Source: Strigops habroptila (lineage: Eukaryota; Chordata; Aves; Psittaciformes; Psittacidae). Taken from it: DNA of 64,000 nucleotides. Positions 36,747 to 51,399 of the stretch are shown here, one piece after another (position 1 is the stretch's first letter; every line of letters begins with the position of its first letter). The notes beneath the pieces are model-generated. The model did not search any database. It was given only the letters and a program-made list of their open reading frames with translations, and was not told the origin of the DNA. The position numbers were made by a program, and so were the translations under genes. Where the stretch lies: NCBI RefSeq assembly GCF_004027225.2, contig NC_044278.2, forward strand, positions 94,914,743 to 94,978,742, read 5' to 3'.

Positions 36747-38791
36747 GAGGTCCATATGGTCACTGCATTCACAGACCTCTCCCCCTCCCATCCCCTCAGC
36801 AAATGACTTTTAGACTGCTTGTACTGTTTTAACCAAACAAAAAAGGGATAGAGGTTTCCAAAATAATTGCACTCCTACCAGATTTGTGGAGACTGATACC
36901 TAGATAGAGGAGGTGGCTGAATAAAAGCCTTTGCTGATGGACAGACAAGCAGACCTAGGACATGACACATTGATTCTACCCCAGTGTGCACTTTTTTTTG
37001 GTCCTTGGAGGAGCCCAAAGGGGCTTGGCAGGGGGGGATTTGTGTTATTGTAGGATGAGTACATGGATGCAGATGAACGGAGGGGACCCAAAGCAAGAAG
37101 TCTGATTTACCTTTTAGTTGTGTCTGTCTGCCTTTCCCCCCTTCTTCCCTGGTTCATTTGCCTTCACTTTACCCTCTTGGAATGAACTGATAAGAGCTTT
37201 CTAAACTTGTCCAAATATGCAAACAGACTCAAAACAGAGTTCATTTGACCTTGATTCACTGCCTCAGAATAAACATTTTGGGGCATTTTTAAGAAAAGTA
37301 TGTAAAATTCCAGGAAAAGTGATCTGCAGTCACAGAGTTTTAATCTGAACTCCTTGAACTTTGAAGCAGGGCTGCTATTTCTGAGCCAGATAGTGACACA
37401 CACTTTGTATGCACCACAATTAGTGCTACATTTATTCACATGTAGAAGCCTCAAGTGGGATTGTGGCATCTTTGAGCTTGATGTTTACAAGTGCATAAGC
37501 ACAAGAGAGAGAATGAAACACAAACAAAAAGAAAAAACATTCAATAAAGTTTTCTATGAAGACTAGAGATGGCCAAGAACTTTTCACCAAAGCGATTCTT
37601 ATCACAAAATGCCAGTTATTTGAAATGAAAACTCCTTTTGCACAAATGCATTCATTTCAGCTACATTTTTTGTGTGAGATGATAGGAAGAAGTCCCAGGC
37701 TTGGTCTGCCCTGTGCAGAAACCTGTTGCTGTCTGGAGAAGCACCAGGCACAGACACACATATGTATGCAGGGTAAAAACTTCTATGGAAATTCAAATAC
37801 AGCGCTGAAGCTCTTATGGTCAATCCTGAAAGTCTTATCACAACCCCCTGCCCAGGTGTCCTGCTTGTGGAATGATCCATGTGAGCCTGGCCATGGGAGC
37901 TGCTGCTTGGCAAAGCATGGGCTGAGCTACCCACAGCTTCTCCAACAGGCACACTGGCACTTCTGCCCTGGGGCTCGGGCTCTAACTCAAACTGGGATCT
38001 TACTGTGAGGGAGATTTTCTGCTTTGTAAGGAGAAAATCATGATGCATCTGGCACTCTTATGATTTTATACTAACCACTGGGTAAACCCTGAGCTTAGGT
38101 ACAACTTAAGTTATTAAAGCACCGCTATAGAACATTCTTTACTCCATCTTGGCTGTGAAAATGAGGTATTTTGAAATTCCCACTTTGTAACACCTTGAGG
38201 CGATTGGAAGAGACAAATAATATTCTAAAAGAGTATTTGTTAATCCTTGACTTATATACAGCAATGAAATTTGTTTCTTAAAAATTCATAATCTGGTATT
38301 AGGGTGGACTGTTACTTGCTGAGTAGCATCAACACAATCTTTCAATGAAGTCCTGCTGAACTTTGAAGGTTAACTACCTTTTTTCCTGTTGATCTTTTCT
38401 GTGAGCACTTACAATATTTTTAAACACAAAAGCTTGGGCTTTTTTTTTCCCATAAATGGAAGTAAGCTGTTTTTTTCAGACAGTTTCATATATTGTAATT
38501 ACTTCAGTCATCACAGTCTTTTATGTTTTGAACCAGAAATTGTAAGGCAGATAGTTGTGTTTGGACTGATGAACGCCCAAAATTGCAGTGAACTGAAGGA
38601 GACAGTGTGCTGGCTCCCTCTTGCTGAATGGGTTTCACATCTGAAAACTTACGGGTTTTGGGTTAGAAAAGAGAGCCTAAAGCAAAATTAGAAGAAAGAG
38701 CCAGTGTGGATTATTCTGTTTAAAATAGTGGAAAGATTTTGGGGCAAACTTCCTAATTCAACACCTTGTTGTGCTGGCAGTTTTATTTCAG

Positions 38792-38872
38792 GGAGTGGAA
38801 GAATTGTGTCCCACTCCTGAAGCGTATAGCCGACATCGGCGTATTACTGCAAATTAAAGCAGTCTGCAGACT
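38792..38872. repeat. Group of three short inverted repeats
   Basis: GGAGTGG (38792-38798) pairs with CCACTCC (38811-38817); GCCGACATCGGC (38829-38840) has 5-bp arms; AGTCTGCAGACT (38861-38872) is a perfect 12-bp palindrome. The segment also carries several CpGs in CpG-poor surroundings. Confidence 0.5.
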
Positions 38873-41800
38873 AATTTTAGATGTGTTGAGAGTGAACCAA
38901 AGAATTAGGAAGTTGTTGCTTTCAATTTTGTTGTGAACCTGTTCTCTCTTAGGGACATCAGGCTTGGAAGGAAAGAGAATCACACAGTACTTATTAATTG
39001 ATTTGTTTATAGTGAAGTATATCAGATACATTGTATTTCATCATCTGTGGTCTCACAGGCCCCCCTAACAGTGAAAAATAATTAGAGAGATTGTTTTTGA
39101 TGTCATTTATGCCCAAGATGCTAAGCCTAGTCACTTCAAATGTAATTGATATATGCTGTCAATACCCAGGACACTTCATGCTCTTTTTCATCCCAGTGAA
39201 AAAAATTAGTTATTAAGCCAGTTTATCAGTGCAATAAGGATTGGTTTCTGATTGTGTTGGATGACTGAAAGTAGAAAAGCAGGTGGGGTGTGTTGGGAAT
39301 CTGCCCTGTGGCTGTCCACCTTCTGCCTCTGTTTTCCTTTGTCAACACATATCAGCTCTAAACGCCTACCTGCAAGTCAAACAGCAGCAGCTATAACCAC
39401 ACTTGCAGGGCATACTACTACTGTGAGCAATTTCACTGACAGGCCCTTTGCCTGCCAGAGATTCTTGCATTAAACTGTATGTGCCATCATGCAGGAAAAA
39501 TATGGGTTGTTGGAAAGTGTTACTAGACACTGTTTCCGTATGTTTCTCCAGAGGAAGAGATACTGCAATGTGTGAAAATATGATTAGGAACAAATCCTGA
39601 CTAGGGCAGGAAAGATTTATTTTGGCTGCTGCTGACAGCTTTCCTCTTTAAATTTTAAATTTTTCCTCAGTTCAGACTAGATACATTTGCTTTGTTTCGA
39701 AGTGGTGATGGTTCTCGAGAGCTCTGAAACCAACACCTGGTTTGAATTTAGCAATATACGGTGTAAGAATATGGAGTTAATTTTTCACTGTTGAACTCCT
39801 CCAGATAACCCAAGAAAGGTAAGGGTTTCTTCCTGCAAGATCATGAACCGATATAAAGAAGATACAAGACCATGGCTGTAGTAGCCTTTCTGGCTTTTCT
39901 GGATTTTAGGCCATGATCTGTGAGTGATAAAGCTGTTTATGCTGCAGAACAAACAGGCAGGGACGGATAGAAAGGCACATGCCATGGGATCACACATCTA
40001 AGCAGCTGTGGCACCTAGGAGAAAAGATGGAGCTCATTGTGTCCTTGCGATCAGGATCAGTTCTGTTGACAGCAGCCAGTCCCTTGGCTTCTGCAGCCAT
40101 GCTCTACCTTTGCTCTCAGCAGGCTGCGTAGAATCAAGCTGTTATAGATATTTAGGTATAAGCTTTTGATATACTGACTTTTTAAGTTTACCTTTTGGGT
40201 AAGATCCTTCTGATCAAATTGGACAGTGTCATATCAATGTCTATGTCTGAGCTACTTGTGATACAGAGCCAATAGAGAGGGACGGTGGTGTTGTGACATG
40301 ATTCTTTTTTAAACGTCTGAAGTAGGTCAGATACACTGGCTTAGACATGCCTGCTTGCCTCCTTTTACTATAAAAAGCATGTGAGTAAGTAAAACTACAC
40401 AGACTGTAAGTTATGTACAATTTGGCACTAGCAGAAATTCTGTTTTAGTAATAGTGCTATCTTACTACCAAACTATAATATTTAATATTACTGTAATAGT
40501 GTCTTGCCATTTTCTTGGAATTCACAGCAAGATACTGTTTAGATAGGAACTACCACTTGGAATCAAAAGGCACATTGAACATTTCCTGTGACCTTAGCCA
40601 ATGCTATATAAATAGAATCAGATTATGGATGTAGTAAGATATTCATTCTGAAATGACTGAAAACAAGAGAGCAGTGCCCAGAATTAGAGCTACTGCAGAG
40701 GAAGAAATTACTGACTTGGCGCAAAATAGTTTCAAATTTTGACTTCTGGCCACAAACTGGCCAGTAATTAGTCTGTGAAGACAAATTTTGACAGATCATG
40801 GAAGGATGTAGATTTAGAAAATCAGTGAAGGAAGAAGGCAGCCTTAATTTTACTAGAGCTTCAAGTGTATAATTGATTCTAGATCATATTCTAGATTGCC
40901 TGCAATTAATTACCTGTAGTTTGTAAAAGAGGCACAGTAGTGGTGGTGAAGAATGTAATTTGATAATTCCCATTGTGTTCCCCAAAGGACACAAGAGAGA
41001 GCACAAGACAGGTTTGTTGCATGGCACTGTGCATGTACTACTTGTTTTGTGAAACAAGGCACTCTATGCTATACCAATCTCTGGGTGCTGTCAGGTGTCA
41101 ATAGCTGTAACTTGCAACTCTGTTCACTTACATATGATGGGAGATGTTGGCAATGGGAGCAAAATCATCTTTCCTAAAGCATGTTTTATTCTAGTGAAGC
41201 TTCACCAGAATAGCTTAGTATAACATGGCTGTTTTCCTAAAATAACATTAATAATTCAAAGGTTTGACTCAAATATTCATACTCAAGTGTGCAAATTATT
41301 GCAGCAGCTAATTCTCTTAGTAGAGAGAAATATAGGAAGAATGAAGCTGTATGCAATTCATGCCAAGACAGTGATACTTACATAATTATATTCTATAAAT
41401 AACGTTTCCATATATAATTTTGTATGTTCCAGATATGCTGTAATGTGGCTTTTCCACCCAGAGCTGCAGGAAAAGGGAAAGATGAGAAGTGGTACCTCAT
41501 CGGCAGCTCTGGCCAAAGGCATTTTGCTGTGGGGTACTGCTTCAGGCTGGACTTTTCTGTGGCTCCTGGGAAAGCTCCCTTTGAAGCTGCTCAATATCAG
41601 TTTTTAGAGATGCACTCTACATCCTCTCCAGAAACAGTCCATATTTGAGTTAGGGGGCTTGTCTGTAGCCCCTTTTTCAGCCGTACACAAGGAATGCCTG
41701 GTTGCCTTTGACACAGGTGCAGAAAAGGGGGGAAGGTGGCTTATGGAATATCACTTATTCTGTTTTAAATAAGTGATTGCATGATCGTGGAGGACTTTGA

Positions 41801-43803
41801 GCAAGAAGGTGGGGCATAATCCGAAACCTAACTCACAGGTTCATTGAGCAGTTCTGAAGTTTGAAGAAATCTTTTACCCACTGAAAATGGAAAGGTAACA
41901 AAAATTAAAATAGCAAAGCACTGTTACAGTCTTTGATTACCATTTTGGCCAAGAAGCTGAGACTGATGTATTTAGATCTAACAACAGAGATGCCCTGAAT
42001 AAATGAGAGCTATCCGCACATTTTGCACACCAAGCTGTGCTAAAAGAACATGAAGGCTTTGGACCCAAGCTCTCAAAAGTTAGGAAATGCCAGGAAAAAA
42101 TTACACAGACAACCTTAATTTTTCCCCTTTGTACAGACATGTTATAATAGTCTTTAGCTGTCGGTTCCCTGGCTATTTTTGCTCCAAATCATTTCTGCCT
42201 TAATCTGCACAAAGAGGAAGAGTGCTGATTGTTCAAGAGCTGCTCCTCAGCTGTTTGTTTTAGCTTGCTTTAGTCTTCAGCCTTTGGCCTGGTTTACTGA
42301 CACTGAAATTAGGGGACAGCTGTCCAAAGTTCCCTCTGGAGTCAGTGGAGAGACATTAGTGCTTCCTCAGAGATTTTCAGTTCAGTGTAAACCATGAGTT
42401 ACTTTCTGGAAGTGTTTCTTTCTCTCCTTTCTGCAGCAGGTGAATAAGTGCTTGTATCATGCACTTTATGTGAGTATTTGTTAAGGTGAAATAAAGCTGG
42501 TCCATAAGGCTTGTTTATGGTACCTTGTTCTGCTCCTCTTCTCAAAACAATGCTTAATTTTCCTATGTGATTTGCCATGATACGTTACTTCACTGTCTGA
42601 CTGCTTCACAAATTATAACTTTTTCCGAGATCCTCTAAAATGAGGAGATAACACAACTCCATTTTTTCTGTTGAAAGCTGAAACCCTCAGTAGCATTAAA
42701 AAAAAATCTGCTAATTTAGATTTTGGTGCACTTTGCATTATATATGGATGAAGAGGGAGCTCTCACTCCCTTTGGCTGTAGCTCTGTGCAGATACATGAT
42801 CTCCAGATCAGCTCAAAGTGTTCAGGACAAGGCCAGAAAAATGAAGTTTGTGAACCTCTGTGAGGGGTTTGGTGTAGGTGACCACCCCAGGACCTCACCA
42901 ATGCTCTCTCCTGTAAAGGGCAGAGTTTACTTCTCCACAGCGGCATTCAGTGAGCTGAACTGCAGAGCTATCTTCTCCTTCCCTTGCCTCATTCATCAGC
43001 CCAGCCTAGAAGTTCTGTTAGTCCAGGTGCTCCTGCTCCAGGTCCCTTTCTCTTGCCCCCCTTCACTTCCCCAGCTACCTCAGTCTGAGCTTTCATTCCC
43101 CTGAGCCACATCAGGGACCTTCGCTTGCTCAGCTACCTCAGTGCAGTGAAAGGGTCTCCCAGGAATAGCTCTTTACAAGAATATCCTTAAGGAAGATGTT
43201 TTGGAAGTAGCCATCTTGGCTCCTGTTTGAAGCTACAGTTGAAAGGCCGTCCAGCAGCACACAGGTCAGCTCCAGCACTATAGTGGGACTCTGGTTCAGA
43301 TAAATTAGCTTTCAATTGCAGTAGTTTTTCTTGCACTATTTTGGCTTTGTTTGTAGGTTTCTCATCCAAAGAAAAGTCTGACCTCATTAAAATATTGGCC
43401 CTATGGGCTTTGTGTCATGCCATGAGCGCTATTACTTACGCTTACCCCAGGGAAAAAAGCATGCCAGCTTTCAGTTCAGAGGTAGAATCAGACATGACTG
43501 CCAACTTTCCTATATTTCAGGTTTTCCATATCAACATTGTGGCTTAAGTCTGAATGTTTTTAAAATGCAGAGGCCAGAAAGTCTGGAGTCCACTTTTGGA
43601 TTTTAGTTTAATCCATTGCTCTTGGGATCAAAGACACAGGTTTCCTCTGATTAGGCTGAGTTTGGACATGGTCCCAATAAACACTGGTTATTTTCTTTTA
43701 GCTGAGAATGATTTGGATCGCTCTCCCTAAGAGTGTAACACTGAAGTCATAAGCTTAGTTAAACAAAAATCAGAAGGTAGAGTTAATGTTTATAATTGCT
43801 AAA

Positions 43804-43826
43804 ATATATATATACATATATATATT
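43804..43826. repeat. AT-rich microsatellite
   Basis: TA units with one central AC step, followed by a run of A. Confidence 0.85.
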
Positions 43827-46800
43827 AAAAAAAAATCACAAGGAGCAACTTTGTATTAGCTTATTATGGTTTTTTGTGTCCACGACTTGTTTTTCTGGCT
43901 AGAAGAAAGAACAGATGTAGAGGCAATGAGCATGGGGGCATTTCCAAAAGCATTCTTCAGTCATCTAATTCACAGTACATTTTGTTTTTCTGTCCCACTG
44001 GTCAAGCATCAGTTCATTTATATCTAGGTTACTAGAGCATTGCTAAACCAAGCTCTTGAAAGGTCCCAGTGACCTTCACTTTCTCATCAGAGCTGCACGC
44101 AGCAGCCACCCCAACTCTCAAATGCCTTATCACAGCCTCTGTTTCACTCAGTGTCAGATATTGTGATCTCTCTCTAAATCCATCCACACTGAGAAATCAA
44201 TACATTACAAAACTTTCTTGACTTTTATCCGACAGATGCCTTCCTCTGTTTCTAAGATAGATCGCTAGTACTTCCTTTACAACAACTGAAGTAAGCTCAG
44301 CCACCTTGGCCTCTCAAGCTGCACTGTTTGCACCACAGCAACGACCAGCTGACATGGTCAGCAGCATGCAGCTCAAAACCACAGCCTCATTAAGTGAGAA
44401 ATCTGGCAACCACAGAGGCCAAAGCATCTCATACTTTCAGTGTTTCTCCCATATTGCTGGTAAAACTGGCTCTGATGTTTTTCTAGTTAACTTTATGAAC
44501 CTGTAATGACCTTGTTCAAGGCTTCTGCCTTGGGTTTAGCTGGCTCCCCCCATGAATGAATCAGGCACCCAAATCACACATAAGCCCTCTTTTAAATAGG
44601 TATTGAAAACTCTCTCTGTTTAGGACTATCTTGTTTGGATGTTCTGTACTGGAACCCCTGTGTCTATAGATTATAAAACTTTAATGTCTTATGCTTTCTT
44701 TTCCATTTTTGAGTAAATTTTGGTGGAACAAATACTTTCAGAACAACATGGATGTGCAGGTAGGTTTTGAGCTCAGAAATCATGGCCTGTCTACTCCTAT
44801 GGAAACATGCTAAAGACTTTCTACCAAAGGCATGAAAATTGTTGTCTCAAGCACAAAACCAAACAGAATCAAACCAAGAGTCATTTGAACCCAAGCAGAT
44901 GTCGGATGGAGTTTAAACCTTAGTGAAGATCCTTTCCTGATCCATCTGCTGAAGTCTCATGCCCTTGAGTAGTCCTTTATAGTGGAGGGACAGGATAGTT
45001 TTTTTACTGAGGGAGAGCTAAGAAGAGCAGCCAGTTCTTCTGTCTTTATGAGAACAACACTGGAAGGAGAAGAGAGGACTGCAAAATAAGGGGTGTGTGT
45101 AGAAACACAGCTCAGGTAGCTACTTTCAAGATGTGGCAGTTGCAAATGGCAATTCCCAGCTAATGGGATATCATGGATAGCTGATCTTATGGTCCTGATG
45201 ATCAGGTTGTTCTGAGCTGTGCTATGGCTTGTCTGGGTCTGGTCTTTCTCCTATATCGCTCTATTAGCAGACAGGACAAGCTGCAGCCGCTGTTACCTCC
45301 TTGTTGCATGAATGTCATGCAACATCTCCCTCCTAAGTAATGGGGAGAGACTCCACGTGTCCAGTACACACCTGAGTGGTGACTGTTGAGTTAAAATACA
45401 AGGTTTCACAGTGTCCAAAATATTGATGAATCCCAGACTGCAGTAAAGGCATCACGAAAAGTTACTTCTCAACATGCCAGGAAAATCAATACAGTTCTCC
45501 CACTTTTTCTCTCTCATCTGGAAATGGTTCCTCATCTGCCCTAAATGGTCTACAGCAGGTGGCAAAGGAAAAAAAACCCCATGATTCCCACCTCCCCACC
45601 CCAAAGCCTACCCAGCAGCAAGCCACAGTCACACACCCCATTATAATGTGGGGCAGTTCTGTCAACCACACACAGTGCCTCACTGTGGGTCTCCCAGAGA
45701 CAAGGAAAAGGTGAGCAGCATCTGCCTAAGTCAGCTCTGAGAATTCCTGCTTCATGAAGAGATCTCATTCAGGGAGTAAATCATATAAAAAATGTGAATA
45801 AGAAGAGGACAAAACCACTTTAAATTATCTGTAGTATCACCGAGGCTTGGAAAAGTGGAGAACACTCTTCACTGAAAGGTGTCCTTGTAATTCATAAAAA
45901 TCCTGTGCATGAGAAATGCCCTTTTACAGTTTGCAAACGAGGCTGAGCTGCGTTTTATGCTCGACTTAACTTCTATGGTGTGTATTTTATTCCTCTTCTA
46001 GATGGCGCCAGTGTCTCATTACTGAGACGACTCCTTTCTCTTTATGGATCTTATTTTCACAATTTTATGTAATGACTGCTTGTGTAAACCACTGAAATAG
46101 GTATTTGTCAAGACCCAGGTTTGCATTCCTTTCTGCTAACTCTTGCCAGCTGCTATTATTTTTCATACAGTCTTGTCTTTATGGAATGTATGCTTTCTAC
46201 AGATGTTAAATTTTAGTATTTCTTTTACACCTGTTTTATACTTTATTATTGTTATATGGAAAATGCCACTTTACATGAAATCTGAAAGAAGATCAATAAT
46301 ATTACTCTAATTTTTCTGCACTCCTGGGCCCTCAGGAGAACAGAATGGAGCCTGTGTGTACTGAGACATCCCAGTTCATGAGTAAGGAAGAAATCAGGGA
46401 TGTTGCTTGGTCAGCTTCCTACAAAAAAGGTTTTGTGGTGCCCTTTCACTTGTAGCTGGTGCAGTTCAGTTTGTCTTCTATATACCACTGTAGTTTTAAA
46501 ACTCTTTACCGCCTAATGTCAGTTCTTCCTGCAGGACGGATGTCTTTGGTTACAAAGAAATGAGTTTTCCCACACTCCAGCTGTTTCAAGAAGAGCTGAT
46601 GGCTTTTACTTTCAGATACATCATGCAAAAACCCAAGAAAAGGAGCTGTTAGTTGAAAAGAGCTATTTTTTTAACTAACTTTTTTGTTCCTAGGCTGATA
46701 TTGCTTTGCGAAGTCTAGACTAACTTTTCGATTGGTCTACCCACCCTGGCTAACATATTTTATTATATTGCTCTGCTATTTAAAATCCATATCTGTCACA

Positions 46801-48958
46801 ATGTTTTCTACAGCATGTGTCATCCAAAAAAACAAGTGCCCTCGGTAGAAATGGGATTTTCTGGCCTTTCAAGTAGGAATGCTGAAAAAAGGAGGATTTT
46901 GCAGCATACTTGAAGGTTAATCACAGTTTTTATCATTTTGATTTCCTTCAGAATCTAATTCCCCATCGGCAACCTTGAACTGAAAACATCTGTCTGTGAC
47001 TTGCTGTTCTGATGCTGAGATTTGTTTTAGCAGCAAGCAGTTGCTTGGGTGGTGCAGGGAGGAAGTGGTATTGCTGTAGTGCTCTGGCCCTGATGCTTTT
47101 TGCCCAAATTCTAAGATGGGTGTTGCTTTGCACCTGCAATGCCTCAATACCACAGTCTTGGTAATGTCAAGGCTCTGCTATTTGCAGCCCTGCAGCCTGC
47201 TTTTCATTCACAGCTCTGCAACCTCTCACTAAAGCTACTGTGGCAGCACATTTCAGAGCTTCTAAAGCAGTGGTTTTCCTTGTTGGCCTCATGCTCCTGT
47301 CATTTTTCATGCTCTTTTCATGGCTTTGCAACTGCAAACCCAGATACTGTTATGATGGGTTTTCACAGAAAACAGCTACCACTATCATGGGACTGACACC
47401 GCATTTCCCCTCTTTCTTACCTCTCATTTTCTAGATTTTTAGTTTGTGTTAGAGAAAACTAAAATATAGTTTGTAATAAAGTAAATAAATAGAAATCATT
47501 TTAATACTCCATAAATATTGTCCAATAATGTACATGCAATGCTTTCACCTAATGGGCATATTCCCATCAGCACTAAGAGCCTCATGAACAGGAACAAGTA
47601 GTAGGGTGTTCAAGTACAACGAAGTCTGTGTACCTGTAGGGAAATAATACAGTCACCATTGGTGCCAGCCACTGGATAGAAGACCCTGAGAGGGATGCTC
47701 ACCTGGGTCCAAATCACTGCTTTTCCTGGCTGGTCATTGGAGAGTTTTCACTTTCCCCCTTTTCTCTTCTCTGGGATTTTTATTTTTATTTTCTTCCAAA
47801 AGTAACTGTCAGCATTAGAGTAGGTATAAGCCATCAGCTGCAGACCCTGCAAGTAAAACTGCATGTGCACCTCTCTGAACATCCTTTGTGCCACAGGGAA
47901 AACAAATATAGTCTTCTACCACCCTGCAGTGACATTGAGGTGTCCCTAAAAATAGCCCACATGCTTAAATCGCATAACATAATGAGAGTCCCTGGTCTCT
48001 CTTTTGACATGTATTATACATGTAGAGAATACCTGTGTATATAAAAGGAAGTTTTGAGTTCAGACTGAAAACACCTTCATTAAGAGACTTTATTCCTGAA
48101 GCCACTTCAGTAAACAATAGGTACTGTTTTAATCCAGATGACTGCAAAGTGTCACATGAACCACTCTCAGGTAACAACTTGCTTTCTGCCTTTAACAGGA
48201 ACCGGCAGGGACTTTGGCAAACTCTGTACATATAAATGGAGATCAAAGAATGCTCACACAGAATTCAGTAGATTACTGGAAAGGTTAAAAACCCCTTAAT
48301 CAAATAGCAAATGGCAAAATTATATGACAGATGGGCATCCAAAGTACTCATTAAGAGAGAGTGCAAGAAGGAGCATGCCTGAAATTATGCTCTCCCTATT
48401 CACGCGAGACAAATTCACTTTGCGAGCAGATTGACACCTCTTGGAGAAGTAGTTCCAAGTCAGTTTTTAGGTATTTTTGGTATTTTTATAACATGATCAC
48501 TCCTTCTTCCAAACATACAAGGGAGAAGTCTGACCTTTTCAAAGACGAACTGAAGCTTCACTACAAACAGGTCTGTCTAATAGAGGCTTTGCCAACCTGT
48601 GGCTTGCATTACACGAAATCTGTTAAGAAAAGCTATTGAAGCCAGCTACAAGAAGGGGGAGCAGGTTTGTAGCTAATGAATTATCCAATTTTATGTGGGG
48701 CATTTAAGCCTGTGGGCATTGTGGCTGCATGTGCAGGCACTCTGGCTGTATTTACACTGGTACCGTGCTGCTGGCAGTACCCCAGACCAAACCCTGTGCC
48801 ATCCCTGCTGTCCCAGTGCTGCTGCACACCAGGATGGCTGAGGTCCGTGCTGCTGCTGGCAAGGACAGGCTTTCCTGGGCAGGACACAGCTGGCACATCT
48901 GGCCTTGCTCAGACCTTGCACTACCCTGCCAGAGCATCTTCTGCCTCAGTGCTGCTTT

Positions 48959-49210
48959 ATCATAGAATCATAGAATAGTAAGGGTTGGAAAGGACCTTAA
49001 GATGATCTAGTTCCAACCCCCCTGCCATGGGCAGGGACACCTCGCACTAAACCATGTGGCCCAAGGCTCTGTCCAACCTGGCCTTGAACACCGCCAGGGA
49101 TGGAGCATCCACAACCTCCCTGGGCAACCCATTCCAGTGCTTCACCACCCTCACTGTAAAGAACTTCCTCCTTATATCTAATCTAAACTTCCCCTGTTTA
49201 AGTTTAGTGC
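48959..49210 (-). mobile_element. CR1 LINE, 3'-end fragment
   Basis: Opens with ATCATAGAATCATAGAATAG-type tail units, then GGGTTGGAAAGGACCTTAAG, AGTTCCAACCCCCCTGCCAT, GGGCAACCCATTCCAGTGC and CCTCCTTATATCTAATCT. Good match to the reverse-complemented CR1 end, and little decayed, so fairly young. Read on the minus strand it includes the tail of the CR1 reverse-transcriptase frame. Confidence 0.95.
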
Positions 49211-51352
49211 CAAGGGACTCAAATTTACCTCACAACAGGTATGTGCCTGCAGAGATTTTATGCTTGAGTAGCTGCTGTTCCCAGCCACAGCCTGTCCTGG
49301 CTTGAAAGTTTGTCATCACCCTCCCTAAGTCTTAGCATGAGCAGCCCAGATAGATGGGCCTTTGGGGCACCGTGTGTTGCAGCACACAGTCAGATTTAGA
49401 GGACACATGGAGGTAGAAAACCCAAACAAGCAGTCTTAGGAAACCCTGATTTTGCCCTAGTGATTTCCACTGGAGTGTGGGTTGGTTGTACGGGTGTCTG
49501 ACTTCTGCATGTCCCACCTGGGCATGCAGGGAAGTGTCTGTCTCTCTTTCAGGAGCCTCATTGTGCCACGGGCTAAGGGCACAGTGAGGTCTGTGGGGCC
49601 ATCAAAGCTTCTCTTGATATTATCTGTCTCCTGCTGAATTGCCCTGGGCAGGCTTCCCTCGTGCGCTTGGTGTCTGAGGATGCCTGTGAGAGCCCTGGCT
49701 TTGCCCACAGTGTCTCTGAATACCAAGTGCAGAGGTGTTAAGCCTGGCACCAGAAGCGGAAATAAAATGTGTTTTGCTTGACTCTGTGTGCCTTGCATCC
49801 TCACTCATTGCATTAGAGCTCCTAAATCCTGTGCTGTTCCTTCCTCACACCCAAAATGGGATCTACCCAGAGGACAGTCATTCCCCCTCTCCCGTAGCCT
49901 AGGTGAGTGGTCTCTGGTGTCTGTGGGTGCTCTCAAGATGTGCTGCTGTTGTCTGAGGCTTGTAAGCGTCTTCTGTGGAAGAAGGCAGGAGGCATTCAGG
50001 CCTTTTCTCCATCCAGAAGAAGTCCTCAGTGTGCTGGTCATTTGGCGGTGAGGTCTGCATTATCTCATGGCCAGCGGCTCATTTTCCATCTTCTTCTGTG
50101 ACAGGAGGAAGACAGGATCATCAGTGAAAACAATGATCTCATGTGCTGAGGCATGATATGAGTTAATGGGAATGGAGTAAGCCCTTCCCAGCACTTCCAA
50201 AATAAGTTAGGGATTAGAATTCTACTCGGCATCTGTACCTACTTTTTGTCGATGGTGTTAGTAGGTGCTGGACAAAGAGGCAAACTTCACTTTTAGAGAT
50301 AGCACGGACAGCTTGAACCAAATTTACGTTCAAACACTGACATTAGAAGTTTCCTCAGAAACTGTGTGATGGTAACAATTCACTCTTAAAACTGAGAAAG
50401 AAGAAATATGCAGTGACAATTGGAAAGGTGTGGAAGGTTTGTATTCTTCAAGTCAGTATCTTTTCTGAGACAAAAATCAAACATGTAATAGCTACTAGGA
50501 TATAACACACTTATTGACCAGGTCAGAAAAATAAGAGTTGTCAGGACTACCTGAGTAATCCAAAATTGTTTTAGTCAGTCTGTTCAATTAATCAGAATTA
50601 GCTGCAGATAAATTATTTTCTTTTTAATTTCTGGTTCCTGTAGATGGTGTTGAAGCACTTCTTAATGCAGTCTCTGCATATGTTTATTTTGCTGGTTCAT
50701 AAAAGTGCAGATACACTGAAATGCATCTCCTGAAATCCTAACCCTGCTTCCAGTTTTTTTCTTAAATCAGCAGGGAGACTTGTTTTTCAGATTTTTTTCC
50801 TCTGTCTACATGGAGATATTATTGAACTGGAGATCTCAAATGCAAGGAGCACTGTATTAAGAAGTCCACTATCCATATTTTTAGTCCTTTAAAATTGAAC
50901 TGCCACACTCTAGTTTCTTTGGAGCATTCCAGCTCTGCTGGGCTCTTCAGTTCAAGGGGCTGCAGCGCTCCCGGGCTCCTTTCTGACACTAGTAGAAAGT
51001 ACTGGCTTGAAGACTCTTTCCCTTCTGACAGTCAGGGACTTGTCACATCTCAGATCATCCTTGACATATAATCTCTCACGCACAATAAAACCAGCAAAGC
51101 CCATCACTCTTCATTAGCACCTGGCAAGGAGAGAGAGCAATAATGTAATAAACCTTTGTGACATTGTCCTCAAGTCTCGCTGTGGTGGCTTGGGAGCTGA
51201 TGTGCTGGATGTACTATAGCAATTGCTTTCAATAGAATGGTACTGGAGGCACTGTTTAAGGTGCCATATAATTTACCCATTGTTAATAACCAGAAACATA
51301 CATTTAAAAAGAAAACACTGCATCTCAGAATCAGTGTCTCTGTGTCTTAACT
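49211..51352. other. Intergenic, no gene seen
   Basis: About 49.2-50.1 kb is richer in GC with several short overlapping frames on both strands, none convincing; the rest is AT-rich. Confidence 0.6.
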
Positions 51353-51399
51353 AGCATCTTAAAGATCTTTCCCAACCTAAACAATTCTATGATTCTATA
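51353..51399 (+). mobile_element. CR1 LINE, very short tail fragment
   Basis: Ends CTTTCCCAACCTAAACAATT CTATGATTCTATA, the CR1 terminal segment in sense orientation; only about 47 bases remain. Confidence 0.8.

Larger units (their letters stand above)
28394..48958. other. Intergenic, about 20.6 kb without a recognisable gene
   Basis: AT-rich. The longest frames (164 codons at 34773-35267 plus; about 150 codons on both strands at 37556-38048) show no family resemblance or splice support. A strong isolated donor (GAGCAG|GTAAGT) stands on the minus strand at 29168/29169. Simple repeats at 36712-36746 and 43804-43826; a group of hairpins at 38792-38872. No CR1 or LTR recognised in this stretch. 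Confidence 0.6.
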
